Positions 1 through 11,489 of a stretch of DNA of 31,321 bases are shown here, one piece after another. Numbering within the stretch: the first letter of the stretch is position 1; each line of letters opens with the position of its first letter. Location of the stretch: NCBI GenBank assembly GCA_015680685.1, contig MNCI01002869.1:26948-58268 (forward strand). Direction: 5' to 3'. The position numbers and the translations under genes are program-made. The stretch is from Gnetum montanum. Lineage: Eukaryota > Streptophyta > Gnetopsida > Gnetales > Gnetaceae. Below the pieces are notes generated by a model, which saw only the letters and a program-made list of their open reading frames with translations, had not been told where the DNA came from and did not search any database.

Positions 1-1950
1 AGTTATTTGGAGGTATCTGGGCCTTGGTGTTGCCAGAGACCAGCAGGCACCTAAATCCTGTTCGAGGACACTCGTTGGCGGTCGCGTCCCAAACGATCGC
101 CAACAGATAGCTTAGGCAGATGTCCCCTAGTTATTATTGGAAATGTGAACAAGGCTAACTTCTATATTGCAAAAATAGTGGGCTCATCCAAGGTGAAGAT
201 CAAGAGGCCACACCCCATAGAGAAGGCTACTCCTAAGGTTGGATGGGCAAGCATCAAGAAGATCCACCTTAAGATCCCCAGCTTGCACACAAATGTTGCA
301 AGTTAGTATTTGTATATTGCTAGATGCCTTCATTTTGTATTTTTTTTATGTTTTTATTTTTAAGTTTCTTAGTATGCTATCATAATGATAACATGTTATG
401 TTTGTAAATTAGGAGAGAGGGCTACCGAAGCAGTACTGGTAGTGGTAGTAGAAGAGGCCTCTCCTCAAGCTGAGAAGGGGGAAGCACATAGGAAGATCTA
501 CATGAGGCTATAGAAATCTACTAGCAGTTAAAGGAGGAGGGGCTATTCCACCTTAATGGGGGTGATTTTGATAGCCTCTTTGATGGCATGTAGTTGGGAG
601 ACCCCCTTACTCTCACACCCAATGGTCTACTAGGTAAGTGTCTTAGACTATCATTTGTTGTTGCTCTTTTGCTCTAACATCCTTGGTTGTTTAGTTGTTG
701 CTTATTTCATTGTTATGTAACAATCCCAGATGAGCCTACAAGCAGTCCACCATCCATGTCTACCTATTGCATGAAGCCATGGGTAGAAATACCCAATAAG
801 TTTTCCTTCATGGAAGACATTGTTGAGGACATGGTTGATCACCTACAATAGGTGGATCCCAAGCTTGGAATAAATATAATGTTTCTTTGCTTATGTTGCT
901 TTACCAATTTGATACTTAGTCTATGGCTAAGGTTGATTTGCTTATTATATGCCAATAGGTTCTAAGCTTCACTAGGATTCAAGCAGGTTGGCTAAAGTAG
1001 ATGCTATCCCCAAGTTCTCTTCTAAAGTAGAGCAGGTGCCTCATTGTGTGTACAAGGTAGTCAACAAGTGCATACTTTATGGATCTATAGGTGCTCGAAT
1101 GAGAACTTGTGCAAGCACATGCATGAACTTTAGGAGAGGTGACAAGCCAAGACATAAAGATCAAGGACCTTCAATCCCAGTATAACTTCTTGGCAACTCA
1201 ATCATGGGGGGATAGCACCTAGTAGACCACAAAGATCGATTATGCCATGTACTAGTTGGCCATTCATGGCAAGAACAAGGACACCCATGAGATCATTGAG
1301 TAGTAATTATAGATGAATATACTTGCCTAGAAGAACCAAGACTAGAATAATTTTAGTGCCAAGATGTATAGGTAGGGGCAAATGTACAAGAACCACAAAC
1401 ACCACTATCAACATGAGTGATATGCATATCTTCAATAACTCAAAGAAGAGTCCATTGAATGTCTCCACAACAAGATGTTTCTTGAGGCAATCAGTGGGAG
1501 ATCAACCTATGAATTTTTTGTTCACCATACAGTGGTTAGTGGTTTCCTAGAGAGGCATATTGTTATGCCCTTAGGAGATGCTTGGTCTACTATGCTTTCC
1601 ATGGAGCTACCTACATGAACCTCTATGGACAAAGGCAATACCCTCATAGGAGTTAGCTTTGGCTAGGAGAACTAGACATGGCTATCTAAGGCTAAGATCC
1701 TCCAACACTTGGAGGAGGGCCTTGAAAACTTGCCCCTAGACATGATCAATGCAAGACCTTCTCGAGTTAGTTTTTTATGTTGTTTTTATGCTTTTCATGT
1801 TAGTTTGTATATTGTACATTTGCTTACTGATTTGTTATTGTGTTGTTGTAGTAGGCACTAGGCAATGCTGTAGGCCCTAGTGGTGCAGTAGAGGAAGGAG
1901 GACCTCCACCTTCACCTAGCACCACTAGCTAAGCATATCTTGATGTAGCC
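1..1950 (+). pseudogene. Decayed, apparently multi-exon reading frame, family not recognised
   Basis: Coding-like stretches alternate with T-rich intron-like sequence. About 50 open codons end at 306. Further open stretches lie near 410-630. A GTAAGT (632) to TTGTTTAG (693) segment looks like an intron. A long frame from about 1131 to 1775 is broken almost only by TAG and TAA, as expected if CAG and CAA decayed. Within it are readable segments such as HNKMFLEAISGRSTYEFFVH and KAKILQHLEEGLENLPLDMI. Another T-rich intron-like segment, ending TTGTTGTAG, follows at about 1770-1853. It could be a dead DNA-transposon gene or a host gene pseudocopy. I do not recognise the family. Confidence 0.35.
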
Positions 1951-2129
1951 TACTATTGGGTGTTTTTGCAATCTTGTGTATTTTTGCTATATGGTGCAGA
2001 TGATCATGCTATGTACTATTATTTATATGAGATGAAACAGACATTTTGCTATATGGAGTGTATGGTGTGTAAACTTTTGCATTTATTTACTATGTGTTTG
2101 ATGCTAATAATGTGAGGAATTGATGTGAC

Positions 2130-2400
2130 TAGGCCATTACAAGCCCTATGCCAATTTAAGGCCATGGAAGAAGGGCCAATGTTAGTTTTGGGCCATTTCA
2201 AGCCACATGGTTGCTAGTTTAGGGCCATTTTAGGTTGCACAGTTGCTAGTGTAAGGCCATTTTATGCCATGTATGTAGATAGTGTGTGTTGTTAACTTTG
2301 GACCATTTTGCACCCCAATGGTAGTTTATGGCCATTTTCAGCCATGAATTGAAAGGAAAAGTGTTTGCTAGTTTTAGGCCATGGTAAGTCATGTATTTTT
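2130..2400. repeat. Degenerate short repeats around GGCCATTTTAGGCCAT
   Basis: The words GGCCATTT, GCCATG and GTTGCTAGT recur at roughly 40-55 base spacing at least five times, with many substitutions. This looks like an old tandem array. No coding signal. Confidence 0.5.
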
Positions 2401-2860
2401 TTTAAATTTTCAAATTTTATGATTTTTATGTATTTTAATGATTTTTCATCCATAAGATAATAACTACTAAAAAGTAAACAAGAGAAGATGTAGACTAAGC
2501 AAAAGTGCCCAAACAAAAGAAATAAATGTATAACAAAACAAACAATGCAAAAATGCAAACAACCAAGCTAAGGGTTCATGCATAAACAAAATGCAAGCAA
2601 ACAAGGTATGCAAAAGTGAGGGGTGGGCAGGCACCTAGTGCATGTTGGACTAAGAGGATGCCTTAGTTGTGCAGTTGCTTCCTAACCCAATGTGGGTTAG
2701 GAGGCACATAGGGCCTAGATAGCATGATGCGATACTCACCTTAAACTTCGTTATCTATGTCGAAGGGAAATTCTACCCACAAAGCATCCTTTGAGAGGTT
2801 AGTGTTACTTTGGTTTCTCAAGTTGGTCTGCCTCACATGTTTCACCCTCATCCTTCATGG
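2400..2860. other. AT-rich stretch without recognised genes
   Basis: No gene is supported. It holds A-rich sequence (2460-2610) and a perfect 9-bp stem with a 3-base loop at 2681-2701 (CCTAACCCA / TGGGTTAGG). The minus-strand retroelement protease remnant begins just beyond. Confidence 0.4.
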
Positions 2861-3314
2861 GAAGCATGTCATCAAGGAACTCCACCTCTGACCCTTGTTC
2901 TGTATAAATGTTGTTGATGGCTAGAGGGGCTGTATTATCACTATAAATGATAACCTCACCACCTTCATATGGAAGGTGGATTTCCTAGTGGATTGGGAAG
3001 GATATGGCCTACAATTGGGCCAGCCAGTGCCTACCCAAGATTAGGTTGAATCTCAACATCCCCTCAATTATGATGAATTCTGCAGTGGTGGGGAATTTCT
3101 CCCCTACCATGAAGGCTATCATGATGATTCCCCTTATGACAGCGCATGACCCATTGAAGGACTTCAGGCATGTTGTCTTTGTGGGTTTAATTTGATCAAC
3201 AAGACCTAGTTTGTCAACGACGGTGGAAAGGATGACATTAGTTGTCACCCCATCATCGACATGCACCCTACAAATTCTACATTGCCCTATGCGAATTGTG
3301 ATAAACATTGGCAT
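2860..3314 (-). pseudogene. Ty3/gypsy retrotransposon aspartic protease remnant and following linker
   Basis: A 101-codon open frame reads VHVDDGVTTNVI near its start, at the place of the D-(T/S/N)-G catalytic motif of retroelement proteases, and LILGRHWL at its end, the usual I/LLGRxWL closing motif. After a stop the frame continues with HLPYEGGEVIIYSDN, matching the linker that follows gag-protease in plant gypsy elements. The middle residue of the catalytic triplet is Asp, and no reverse transcriptase follows, so it is certainly inactive. It is downstream of the gag remnant on the same strand. Confidence 0.75.
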
Positions 3315-3999
3315 AGTAATGACCTAACCCTTCTCAAGGTCAACCTTGATCTCTTCATTGTAGGACACCAGGGGCATTAAGCTCAATTCCTATGGTGTAG
3401 GAGGAAACATCATAGCATGGATGGATTGTTCATCTACTGGGATGTCCTCTGTAATAGGAATAGAGTTCAACATGCAAACCAATGCTTGTTAGTGAGTGGA
3501 GGAGGTCATGATCAAGTCATATAGGCTTAATGTTGTGTTTTTTTTATTTTAAAGCCTACTTGACCTATGCAAATACATCAAGAAAGTCTTTGCCGCTATC
3601 TGCTATCTTGTTGTTGGCCTTCATCTCCTTCATGTAGCCCAAGAGATAAATTTCTCATGGAGGAGATTTTGGCTATGCTTTCCCTGCTTATTTTGCAACC
3701 TCAATGCTTGGTTTTTGGTTTCTTGTGGTGGCCTTCTCTACTGATTTGGCCATGGGAACAAAGAACAAGGGGATAGGCTTCGGTGGGCCTAGTGCCCTTT
3801 GCTCTAATTACTGTGTAACCATTTTGTCAGCAAGGCACTCGTTGGGCCTCCTGAGTTGCCACCTCAATTGCTTGTTGGTATTGTTTACAAGATGGAACCT
3901 CAGGCAAGCAAGGACCAATGCATTTTCCACCACTAAACTTCTAGCAAGTTGGAAGTTCACACATTGTGGCACCCTTACGACAAAGGGTGACTAGGCTAT

Positions 4000-5600
4000 T
4001 GCTACTACAACATGATGTGGGACCTTGACCACAAAGGATGCTATGGGTGCCTGAGGTGGTGCTCTGATAGTGAAAGGGATCCTGAAACTAGTGGAGGATA
4101 ATGGGGCTCTAGTATCACCAAAGGGCACACAAACCACAAATTTCTCCTATGCTAGCTTTGACTTTTCATCAATGCTGATAGCATTGATGGTGTACCCTAC
4201 ACTACTTTCATTGAGAGGATCCTTGTAAACCCTCATTGATTGATTTTGAAGATGAACTAGGTTGGTTACGTCAAGGACCAACTCACCCTTACCAATCATG
4301 CATTATACATCATCCTGCAAAGCCATGCAAAAGTCAATATTATGGCTAGGCAATTGGTGATAATGGCAAAATTGGTCTAGCCTAAAATGATTAGGGACTA
4401 GAGGTGCATTTGGTAGTGTGACTGGGGGATTTTTGAGGAGCTCACAATATCTATCATGACATTTCTAAGCATCCTTAGACATTTTCTTGTACTAGATTCT
4501 TCTAGCCTTAAGCACTTGGTCCAAGAGACCTGATAGCTTTAGGGGAAACAGTGTGTACTTTGAGTAATCCTTGTGATCAAAGTTTGTCCTTGGGGCAACT
4601 TGCCCCATGACCATCAATGGTGCGGGCTGGTTGTTTACTATAGTGCTAGAGGTAGAAGCCTTGTTATTGGCCAGGGCCTTGTGTGGCTTGGTTGTTGCTT
4701 TGGTGTCATTTGGTTTAGCTTCATTGACCACTATTGCTACAATCGTGGTTGCTTGTTTGCCTTTATTATTGTCTTTCTTTACATGCAAGTTTTTATAGGC
4801 CATGTAGGCCAGGACTTTGCTGGCCTCTGCTGCATCCTGAATGCTCTTGGTTTGACCAATTTCTTGGCTCAAGGATTGTGAGGCAAGGTAATAAAAATTT
4901 GACTTAATGAAGTTATTCACTACACCTTTAAAAATATTTAGTCAATGTGTTTCTGTGATAGGATCACGGATCTCATTGAGTGATGCACTTTAGCATTGTA
5001 TGAATTTTTGCACAGGCTCTAAGTGACCCTACTTAACTTGCATTAACTAGTCCAAGGTTTCCTTAGGATTCAAGTTATACTTGAATCATGTGATGAATTA
5101 ATTGAATAATTCCTCCAAAAAAGAAATGGAGGCCCTTAAGAGTGTACAATAGTAATCCAGTGCCTTGCCAGTCAAGGACATGGTGAACACATAGATAATG
5201 GTGTGTGGCCATGCTTGCGGTAGGAGGCATTTAGATCATAAGGTCATCAAATGGGCATTGGGGTTCCTTTCACCATTGTATTTGGTGAACTGGGTTAGTG
5301 AGACCTCAGCAGGCAACATCAGTGGTGGAACTATAGGACTAACTGAATCATCCTAGTAGAAGTCCATCACATGGACTATTTTAGAGGAAGTAGCCTTAAG
5401 TTTCTTGACCTTTTAGTTAAAGTCTAAATGAGCTAGAAGGCTTGATCTAGACTTAGGAAGGTTGTAGTAGGCTACATGAGTTGTATTGCCCACTATGTTG
5501 TTTGAGTGGCCCATCACTTGGCTACAGGTTGTACAACCACATGAGATGCTTGTTGTGTGGGCTATGCCACTAACACAATGGCTAGGCCCCAGCAAGTGCT
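4000..5600 (-). pseudogene. Ty3/gypsy gag remnant
   Basis: Read on the minus strand. The capsid-type retrotrans_gag region is at about 5330-4870 (FTKYNGERNPNAHLMTL, MSLTGKALDYYCTL, LASQSLSQEIGQTKSI). A linker ends in YTLFPLKLSGLLDQVLKA. Then CHYHQLPSHNIDFCMALQDD (about 4371-4310) matches the Cys/His segment of plant gypsy gag proteins. Most in-frame stops are TAG or TAA at Gln positions. The longest intact piece is 142 codons (4492-4920). Same element as the protease remnant at 2860-3314. Confidence 0.8.
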
Positions 5601-6400
5601 TATGGGTTGGGCCATTGTGAAGGGTGCCAACACGACAGGTAGGATGTATGATGCCTAAGTCGTATGTGGTAGGGGAATGTGCATAGTGTGAACACAGGGT
5701 TGCATAGGTGTAACAATTGTTAGCATAGATAACAAAATCGGTTACAGTTGTATGATAGAGGGTAGGCTAAAAGGATGTGCCACATCCTAGTGCATATGGT
5801 AGGCTTGGTGGATCGCCACCATAGGCATTGACCTAGGAGGTGACATTGGGCTTATTACTATCTTCAAAAGATAAATGGGCAAGACTGTGGAGGAACAAAA
5901 GTAGAGGTTGTGCACTGGAACAAGGTGTGGAAAGAGTCTTCATGCTTGAATCAAGCTTCAAACTCATCCTACTCTTCCTGCAAGGGCTTATTGTAGTCGA
6001 TCCCTACCTCACACCCAATGTTTTGTATGAGATTTTCAAGCATCCAATGGTACGACTCTATGAGTGGAATGAATTCCACAATGGAGGGGAATTATTCCTT
6101 CCTATTTTAGTGTATGAGCTCAAAATATCATTTGGCCTCCATTTCTTGGTGGTCTACAAATAGACCCACCTAGAACTTCTCGTAAACGAAGTTATATTGC
6201 TCATTTTTCAACATCATGTACTCAATAGGTAGGTTGTAAAACCTAAAGGATTGCCTCTATTCTACCATGATAAGACTAACAAGATGGCCAATCTAGACTT
6301 CTTCTTAAATGGGCTAGACAACAACCACACTTGAAGTAGAGGTCAAAGGCTACTCGATGTTCATAATGCAAAAGGGAAAATGTAAAAGTTTCTATCTAGC
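5600..6400 (-). pseudogene. Probable N-terminal gag/leader part of the minus-strand gypsy element
   Basis: The minus strand keeps partly open frames (for example NLPIEYMMLKNEQYNFVYEK near 6235-6175) in line with the gag remnant, with several stops. No named domain is seen. The overlapping plus-strand frame at 5840-6163 is likely a shadow. Confidence 0.3.
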
Positions 6401-7509
6401 TCTGCTAACCGGAAAAATGGCTAAGTATTAAAAAAAATGACTAAGTGTAAACTATTGAAAAAATGGCTAACTCTAGTACTACACTCACTACACTAGAGCC
6501 AACTACACTCTCTATTCTGAGAGACAACTACACTCTCCTAAGCATCCAAAATTTGGTTAAGTGTTGGATATATGCTCTGGTGTTTTCAAGAAGGCTTCCA
6601 TGGCAGCCGATAATAGGGTCTATTCTACACCAACGGCTTGTAGACAACTCCTGCATTGGCTTGAGATCCAACTACTATCATGGCAAGTCCACAGGGGTGT
6701 AAGGTCTACACTAGCTTGGAGCTAGCGATAGTGGTGGAGAGAGCATGTGAGGTAAAACCGAGGAAGACTATAGAAGGAAACGACACTAGCCCTCCTTCTA
6801 GAGCTAGAAAACTGTAGCGACTAAAAACATTGGAGGTTGAAACAATACACTGAGAGGTTTGTGGGTGCATAGTTTTGACCCTGCATCTACATTAGGGCTT
6901 ACTAGAAATGAAGATGGGATGCCTAGAATACTCTTGTCAATCAAACTAGAACGTACAAAGTGTGATGCTGGAATGAATGCTAGGGGGTTTGCATGATGTC
7001 TATAGCATCCATGATGTTAATGAGGGTGAGTGTAGTCAAAGTTTCTGGTGCAAGACAAAGGTGCAAATGCACAAGTACATGCAGAAAATAGGAAAAATGT
7101 AGGTAAAATGCTAAAATGCAAGAGAAAATGCTAAAAAATGCACAGGAAGTAAGTGAGAGAGAAAGAAGCATCACCCCAAATGGGGGGATCATAGTTAACT
7201 ACAAGAAAATGTGAGGTACGTGGTGTACAAACAGGCATAGTAGGTAACATAGTCATAGTCTCAAGGTTTCTGGGCTATGAAGACTAATGTCCACCATGAA
7301 GTCTGGGCCTGCTAAGTTGGCCATCGTGGTGTCCCATGGGCTGAGGTGATCTATGATGTGCTAGGTGGTGTGCAACAGTGCCAAGTGCTTGCTCAAAGTC
7401 TACCAGAATGCCAAGTGCGCTCGAATACAAAGATTGTCAAGAATGCCAATGTTCAAATTTTCCAACCAAATGCTTCAAATGCCAACCCCTAAAATGTGAA
7501 ACGCTAGGG

Positions 7510-7519
7510 TATTTATAGG
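7510..7519 (-). promoter_or_regulatory. LTR TATA box
   Basis: Minus strand CCTATAAATA followed by CCCTAGCG. This is a strong TATA-box match placed between the inverted-motif block (7560-8240) and the gag leader, which fits an LTR promoter driving the minus-strand element. Confidence 0.5.
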
Positions 7520-7823
7520 TTTAGGGTTGCTATGAATTGTGGATTGGGTACCACGTAGCGAATGGGTAGTTGGGACTACACTACACCCAACTATGCTCCC
7601 ATTGAAGCAAATGATGTTTTTTTGGTGTGCTCCAATGGACTATGTGAGACTAGCAAACTATGACTACACTACTAAACTACCTATGCAAGTGTCGAACAAA
7701 CCAAAATATACCTAAAAATAATGCAAAATAGTATAGTCTTGGAGACTACGCTCTAGGACTACATTGTCCACTCTCTCAAGTGGTGTCAAGTGTAGGTACA
7801 ATTTGGGGGCAAATGGGGGATGT

Positions 7824-7948
7824 GAAAGAAATGCAAATTGCTAATCTTGCTTGTTGAAGGGGCATCAAGGTGAAGATGAAGGCCANGAAAGAAATGCAAA
7901 TTGCTAATCTTGCTTGTTGAAGGGGCATCAAGGTGAAGATGAAGGCCA
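7824..7948. repeat. Exact 62-bp direct repeat around a single N
   Basis: 7824-7885 and 7887-7948 are identical and separated only by N at 7886. This is the pattern of two contig ends that overlap but were not merged, so it is most likely an assembly artefact and not biology. Confidence 0.9.
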
Positions 7949-7986
7949 GTGCTAAGTTCTAGAGGCTTCTAGAGGCAATTCTAGTA

Positions 7987-8095
7987 GACTATGCTATGGA
8001 GCATAGTCTTAATAGATAGATAAATTTTGCAAAAAATGAGGTTCAGTGTTGACTATGCTCTAGAGCATACTCCCAATAGTGAGAGCATAGTCTGA
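7987..8095. repeat. Inverted-motif cluster in the putative LTR U3
   Basis: GACTATGCT-ATGG-AGCATAGTC at 7987-8008 is a perfect 9-bp stem with a 4-base loop. TATGCTCTAGAGCATA at 8054-8069 is a perfect 16-bp palindrome. A further GAGCATAGTC follows at 8083-8092. Related words (ACTATGCTCC, GGAGCATAGTCC) recur from 7580 to 8215. Confidence 0.75.
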
Positions 8096-8449
8096 CACTT
8101 AGAAACATTTGAGGCTACTATCAAAACTTGGAAAAATATTGCAATTCTAAACTACTTTTGTCAACTACACTAACTACACTTTGGAGCATAGTCCCAACAG
8201 TGGGGAGCATAGGCCCAACACTTAGAAAAAATTTTCCTTGAGTTGACACTTAGACAAATTCACAGTCAAGGCTTGGTGGCCCAAATTTGGTGGTGTTTCA
8301 ATTGTGACATAAAATTTTATTTTGTCAAGTTGTGGTATTATTTTTATCAAATGAGTGTGACAATTAGGTGTGAATATATGTGGTCATGTTATGTTTATTT
8401 TGTATGTGTTGTATTTGCAACATGTGTTGGCTTAAGCTAGCTTTAATTT

Positions 8450-9616
8450 GTGCATGTCTTTGCAAGTGGTGCTAGCATAAGGATTTGGATTGGTTGGTGA
8501 TGAGGCATCCTAAAGATAGTTATGGATTAACCCCCATTATGATGCATCAATGAGGATCCTATATCAAGCCTCATCCTAAAAGTGGGAAAGTGTAGGTGTG
8601 TTATTCCCCAAGGTTGGTACATAGCGTAGGTGTGTTCATCCTTATGAGTCCTCTAGAAGGCTAGTGGCTATAGGTCACAATTTGATAGACCATTGCATCA
8701 GTCGGATAAATAAAGGACTAATAAAAGACACACAAGTAATGGTTGTTTATGAGTACTCATGACAATGCTACATTGAGTGTGAATATGCTAGCGATCACAT
8801 GGGAAAGGTGTATATGATTATATTGGCTTGTAATTCATAGCATTGATAATATGTCTTATGATTGATCTATGATTATGTGGTCTATGTGTTGCTTGATGGC
8901 ATGGAGTGGATATGACCACATCAGCATGATAGTGGAGATGCATGTGGTGTGGTGTAATGAATGTATGATTGATTATATCTATGACTATTTGATAGCCATT
9001 TGTTCACTTTAGTATAGATTATACCAGTTCTATGTGTGATATCATATGTATATATGTTGTTTTAAGTATGCACAAGACTAACAGTTGATGCAAGTTACCT
9101 TGTACCCCATTCCTCTCCTCTAGTGAAACACTTGTTGACTATCTAGTAGGGGAAGTATAAAGGCTTCCCACTTAGTTTTATACTAACTTTATTTAGTTAT
9201 AGGTGAATGTTACAAGGGTGTAGGCAAGCATTGAGAGAGAGCAAAGGAGAGGGAAATATTTGGGGATTAGTTAAAGTATATTTCCATGTATAGTATTGTG
9301 GATTGTTCATATTTGTATGACCCTCATTATACTCTTATATATATGATGATGTTTAAATGTTTTGTTTCTTATGAGAGTAGTACAAACTTTTGGGTTTATG
9401 TAGAGACATGCAGTTTTACAAATTGAAATGTATGCTTAGCGTTTGGTTTCACGTGGATTTTTGTTCAATTTGACCTTCCATTATATATATAGTGATTTAT
9501 TCTTAATCTATTTTCATGCACGATTGATTTCTTAGTTTTTCATGCTTCCATTATGTTATTACGAATGATCCTAGCCATCATGCCATCCTAGCCAAGTACA
9601 GTAGGATAGGGTGTTA
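8450..9616 (+). mobile_element. Probable LTR remnant ending GGGTGTTACA
   Basis: The right end (AGGGTGTTACA at 9606-9616) is a common LTR terminus in plant gypsy elements. A TATA-like GTATAAAGG (9157-9165), followed by a GA-rich leader (GAGAGAGAGCAAAGGAGAGG), suggests plus orientation. Read on the other strand the same end is TGTAACACCC, a common LTR start, so orientation is not certain. No primer-binding site follows, so it may be a solo or 3' LTR. The left end was not found. Confidence 0.4.
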
Positions 9617-10440
9617 CAATAGTAATCATAGTAGAAATCATGAAGACCCCATAATTTTTAGGTCTAACATTAACAAGTTATTTTCTCCCTCACTTTAAAT
9701 ATATAATAATTTCTAATTTGATACTAGCTACTCTTTTTGGAATAGTAAGGTGGAGTGTAGGTTTTGAAACTTTGATGAGGATCCTATCTCAGTTGTTGGA
9801 AACTGGTAAAATGCGAGTGTGAGGGTTTCTTGCAATCTTAATCCTTGTAACATAAGATATACAAACCTTATCTTCAAAGTACTCTTTAGCTTTAGAATAA
9901 AGTGCTACATTAGTTGTCCTAGAAATAGAAGCATCATTATCATTGGCTTATCCATAATAGGTTCAATGATAGTGTAGAAAGCCTCCTCTACACTAAAATT
10001 GAGATATGCAATAATGACTATGACATTCTATTCTCGGATGCCATGGAAAATGTTAAATATGTGTAACATTCAACATTATGCATAAAGAAAATAATAAGGA
10101 AAATATAGAAGAAAAATGAAAAGAATGCTTTATTAATTTGGAATAGTGTATTTGTGTCATATGCTAAATGTTTCTTAGGGTTATCTTCCACAGTGGGATC
10201 TTTCTTCATGTACAAATCACCACAAGGTACCAATGTAAGAAAGCATGTCTTTTCAATGGTCAAAAAGTTGTTTTCTTTCAAAACAAGAACTAGAGAAGTG
10301 TGGATATTCTTACAAGTTCCATGTTATCGAATCATCACTAACACCAAGAGAACTATATGACCCTAATTACTTATGAACTACATCATAAGGATATGTAGAC
10401 TTGTTAAGGAGGCTTTGCTTCTCTGACTTGAGCCATCATT
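9617..10440. other. No gene recognised
   Basis: Moderately AT-rich sequence. The open frames at 10018-10281 (minus) and 10154-10360 (plus) overlap one another, show no domain, and are probably chance. Confidence 0.4.
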
Positions 10441-10736
10441 CTTCTCTATAAGGTAGGGCTTAGGGCTAGTTGTGCGTAGCTTAGAATCAATTCTTGTTAT
10501 CTTGTTGTTGTGTCTTATGGTGTTGTTGTGTGTCTTGTGTGTGCATGTATATATATCAAGTCTTATGCATATGCATTGTCTAATGCATGCATACTACACT
10601 TCCTACTAATTTTGTTATGCTTGTAGGTGTTGTAATGTTTGAGGTGTAGTTCATCTTGAGTCCCCCCACCTTTCCTAGCTAACTTGGAACTCTTAGATAA
10701 TTCCATGTGATGTTTTTTAAGGCTAGCACTATAACA
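10440..10736 (+). mobile_element. 3' end of a left LTR (Ty3/gypsy)
   Basis: The sequence ends ACTATAACA at 10736, directly followed by a decayed primer-binding site, the standard LTR-to-internal boundary. T/G-rich U5-like sequence precedes it. The LTR start was not located. Confidence 0.5.
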
Positions 10737-10738
10737 TT

Positions 10739-10750
10739 TGATATCAAAGT
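10739..10750 (+). other. Decayed primer-binding site for initiator tRNA-Met
   Basis: TGATATCAAAGT differs from the standard plant TGGTATCAGAGC at three places, all G-to-A or C-to-T changes. It lies two bases after an LTR-like ACA end. Confidence 0.6.
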
Positions 10751-10831
10751 TAAAGCTAGTGATTTGTTATTTGTGGTATGAAAATCATGGTTTGTGCTTC
10801 ATTCTCATAGTTCATTGCTCATGGTTGGAGA

Positions 10832-11165
10832 TTGTGCTTGAGATTTGTGTATTCAATTACTACTATGATGCATAGGAAGAAGAACAAAAGGAGCCAAAAC
10901 CTTAACATTTTCCTTCTTAGCCCTAATCCTCATAATGGACTAGTTAAGAATAACAATATGGAAAGTCGAATGCTTGAGGATGTGCATGAAGATGAAAACA
11001 TGGATGAAGGTAGAAAGGTATCTTCCAAGAAAAATAATGATGATCCTTTTAAAAAGGTGTAGAAGCTATGGAGCTAGTAATGAGAGGTCATGTGATCCTC
11101 AATTGCTTGTAGTTGCTGAGTAGGTAAAAATGGTCCTTGAAATTATGGATATAATGGACATGCCC
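10832..11165 (+). pseudogene. Possible gag N-terminus after the primer-binding site
   Basis: A 76-codon frame (10832-11062) begins about 80 bases after the primer-binding site. It reads MMHRKKNKRSQN, then an acidic stretch (MLEDVHEDENMDEG), then basic SSKKNN. Charge pattern and position suit a gypsy gag start, but no domain is recognisable. It breaks off before the N at 11166. Confidence 0.3.
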
Positions 11166-11166
11166 N

Positions 11167-11240
11167 TAAAAAATAAAAGATAAAAGAATAAATAAATTAA
11201 AAATAAATTATAAAAGAATAAATAAAATGATAATGTATCA
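11167..11240. repeat. A/T low-complexity run
   Basis: Almost only A and T, with TAAAAGAATAAATAAA present twice (11181 and 11211). It starts right after the N at 11166, so the join may be collapsed here. Confidence 0.7.
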
Positions 11241-11489
11241 TATGTAAGAAAAGAGTCAAGAGTCCAAATTGTAAGATATATAACAATTAACAGATTTTTA
11301 GTTCTAGTCTCAATAGTAGCAAAGAAGGGATATTAGAAAAGTACAACACAACATTAAATAATAAAATATAAAATTATTTTTAAGAAACAAGAAAATAATA
11401 GATAAAAAAGAAAAGGTTCTAAGTTCTAAACATTGGGGTATTCTACCAATCACCCATAAATGTAAACCTCAATGGTATGTATGATATTA

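Larger units (their letters stand above)
6900..8240 (-). mobile_element. Probable LTR of the minus-strand gypsy element
   Basis: It lies upstream of the gag remnant in the element's own direction. It contains a TATA box and, further upstream, a promoter-like block full of GACTATGCTC / GAGCATAGTC motifs. Exact LTR ends and target duplications were not found, so the boundaries are approximate. Confidence 0.4.

Noticed and set aside
4573-4881. 102-codon plus-strand frame with membrane-like sequence
   Set aside because: It is the antisense of the gag segment at 4492-4920; the hydrophobic look comes from complementing Lys/Asn-rich codons.
5840-6163. 107-codon plus-strand frame
   Set aside because: It lies antisense to the gypsy gag region and shows no domain. 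It is a likely shadow.
9606-9616. Definite minus-strand LTR start (TGTAACACCC)
   Set aside because: The same bases read as a plus-strand LTR end, and the TATA-like box and GA-rich leader favour plus. Orientation is left open.
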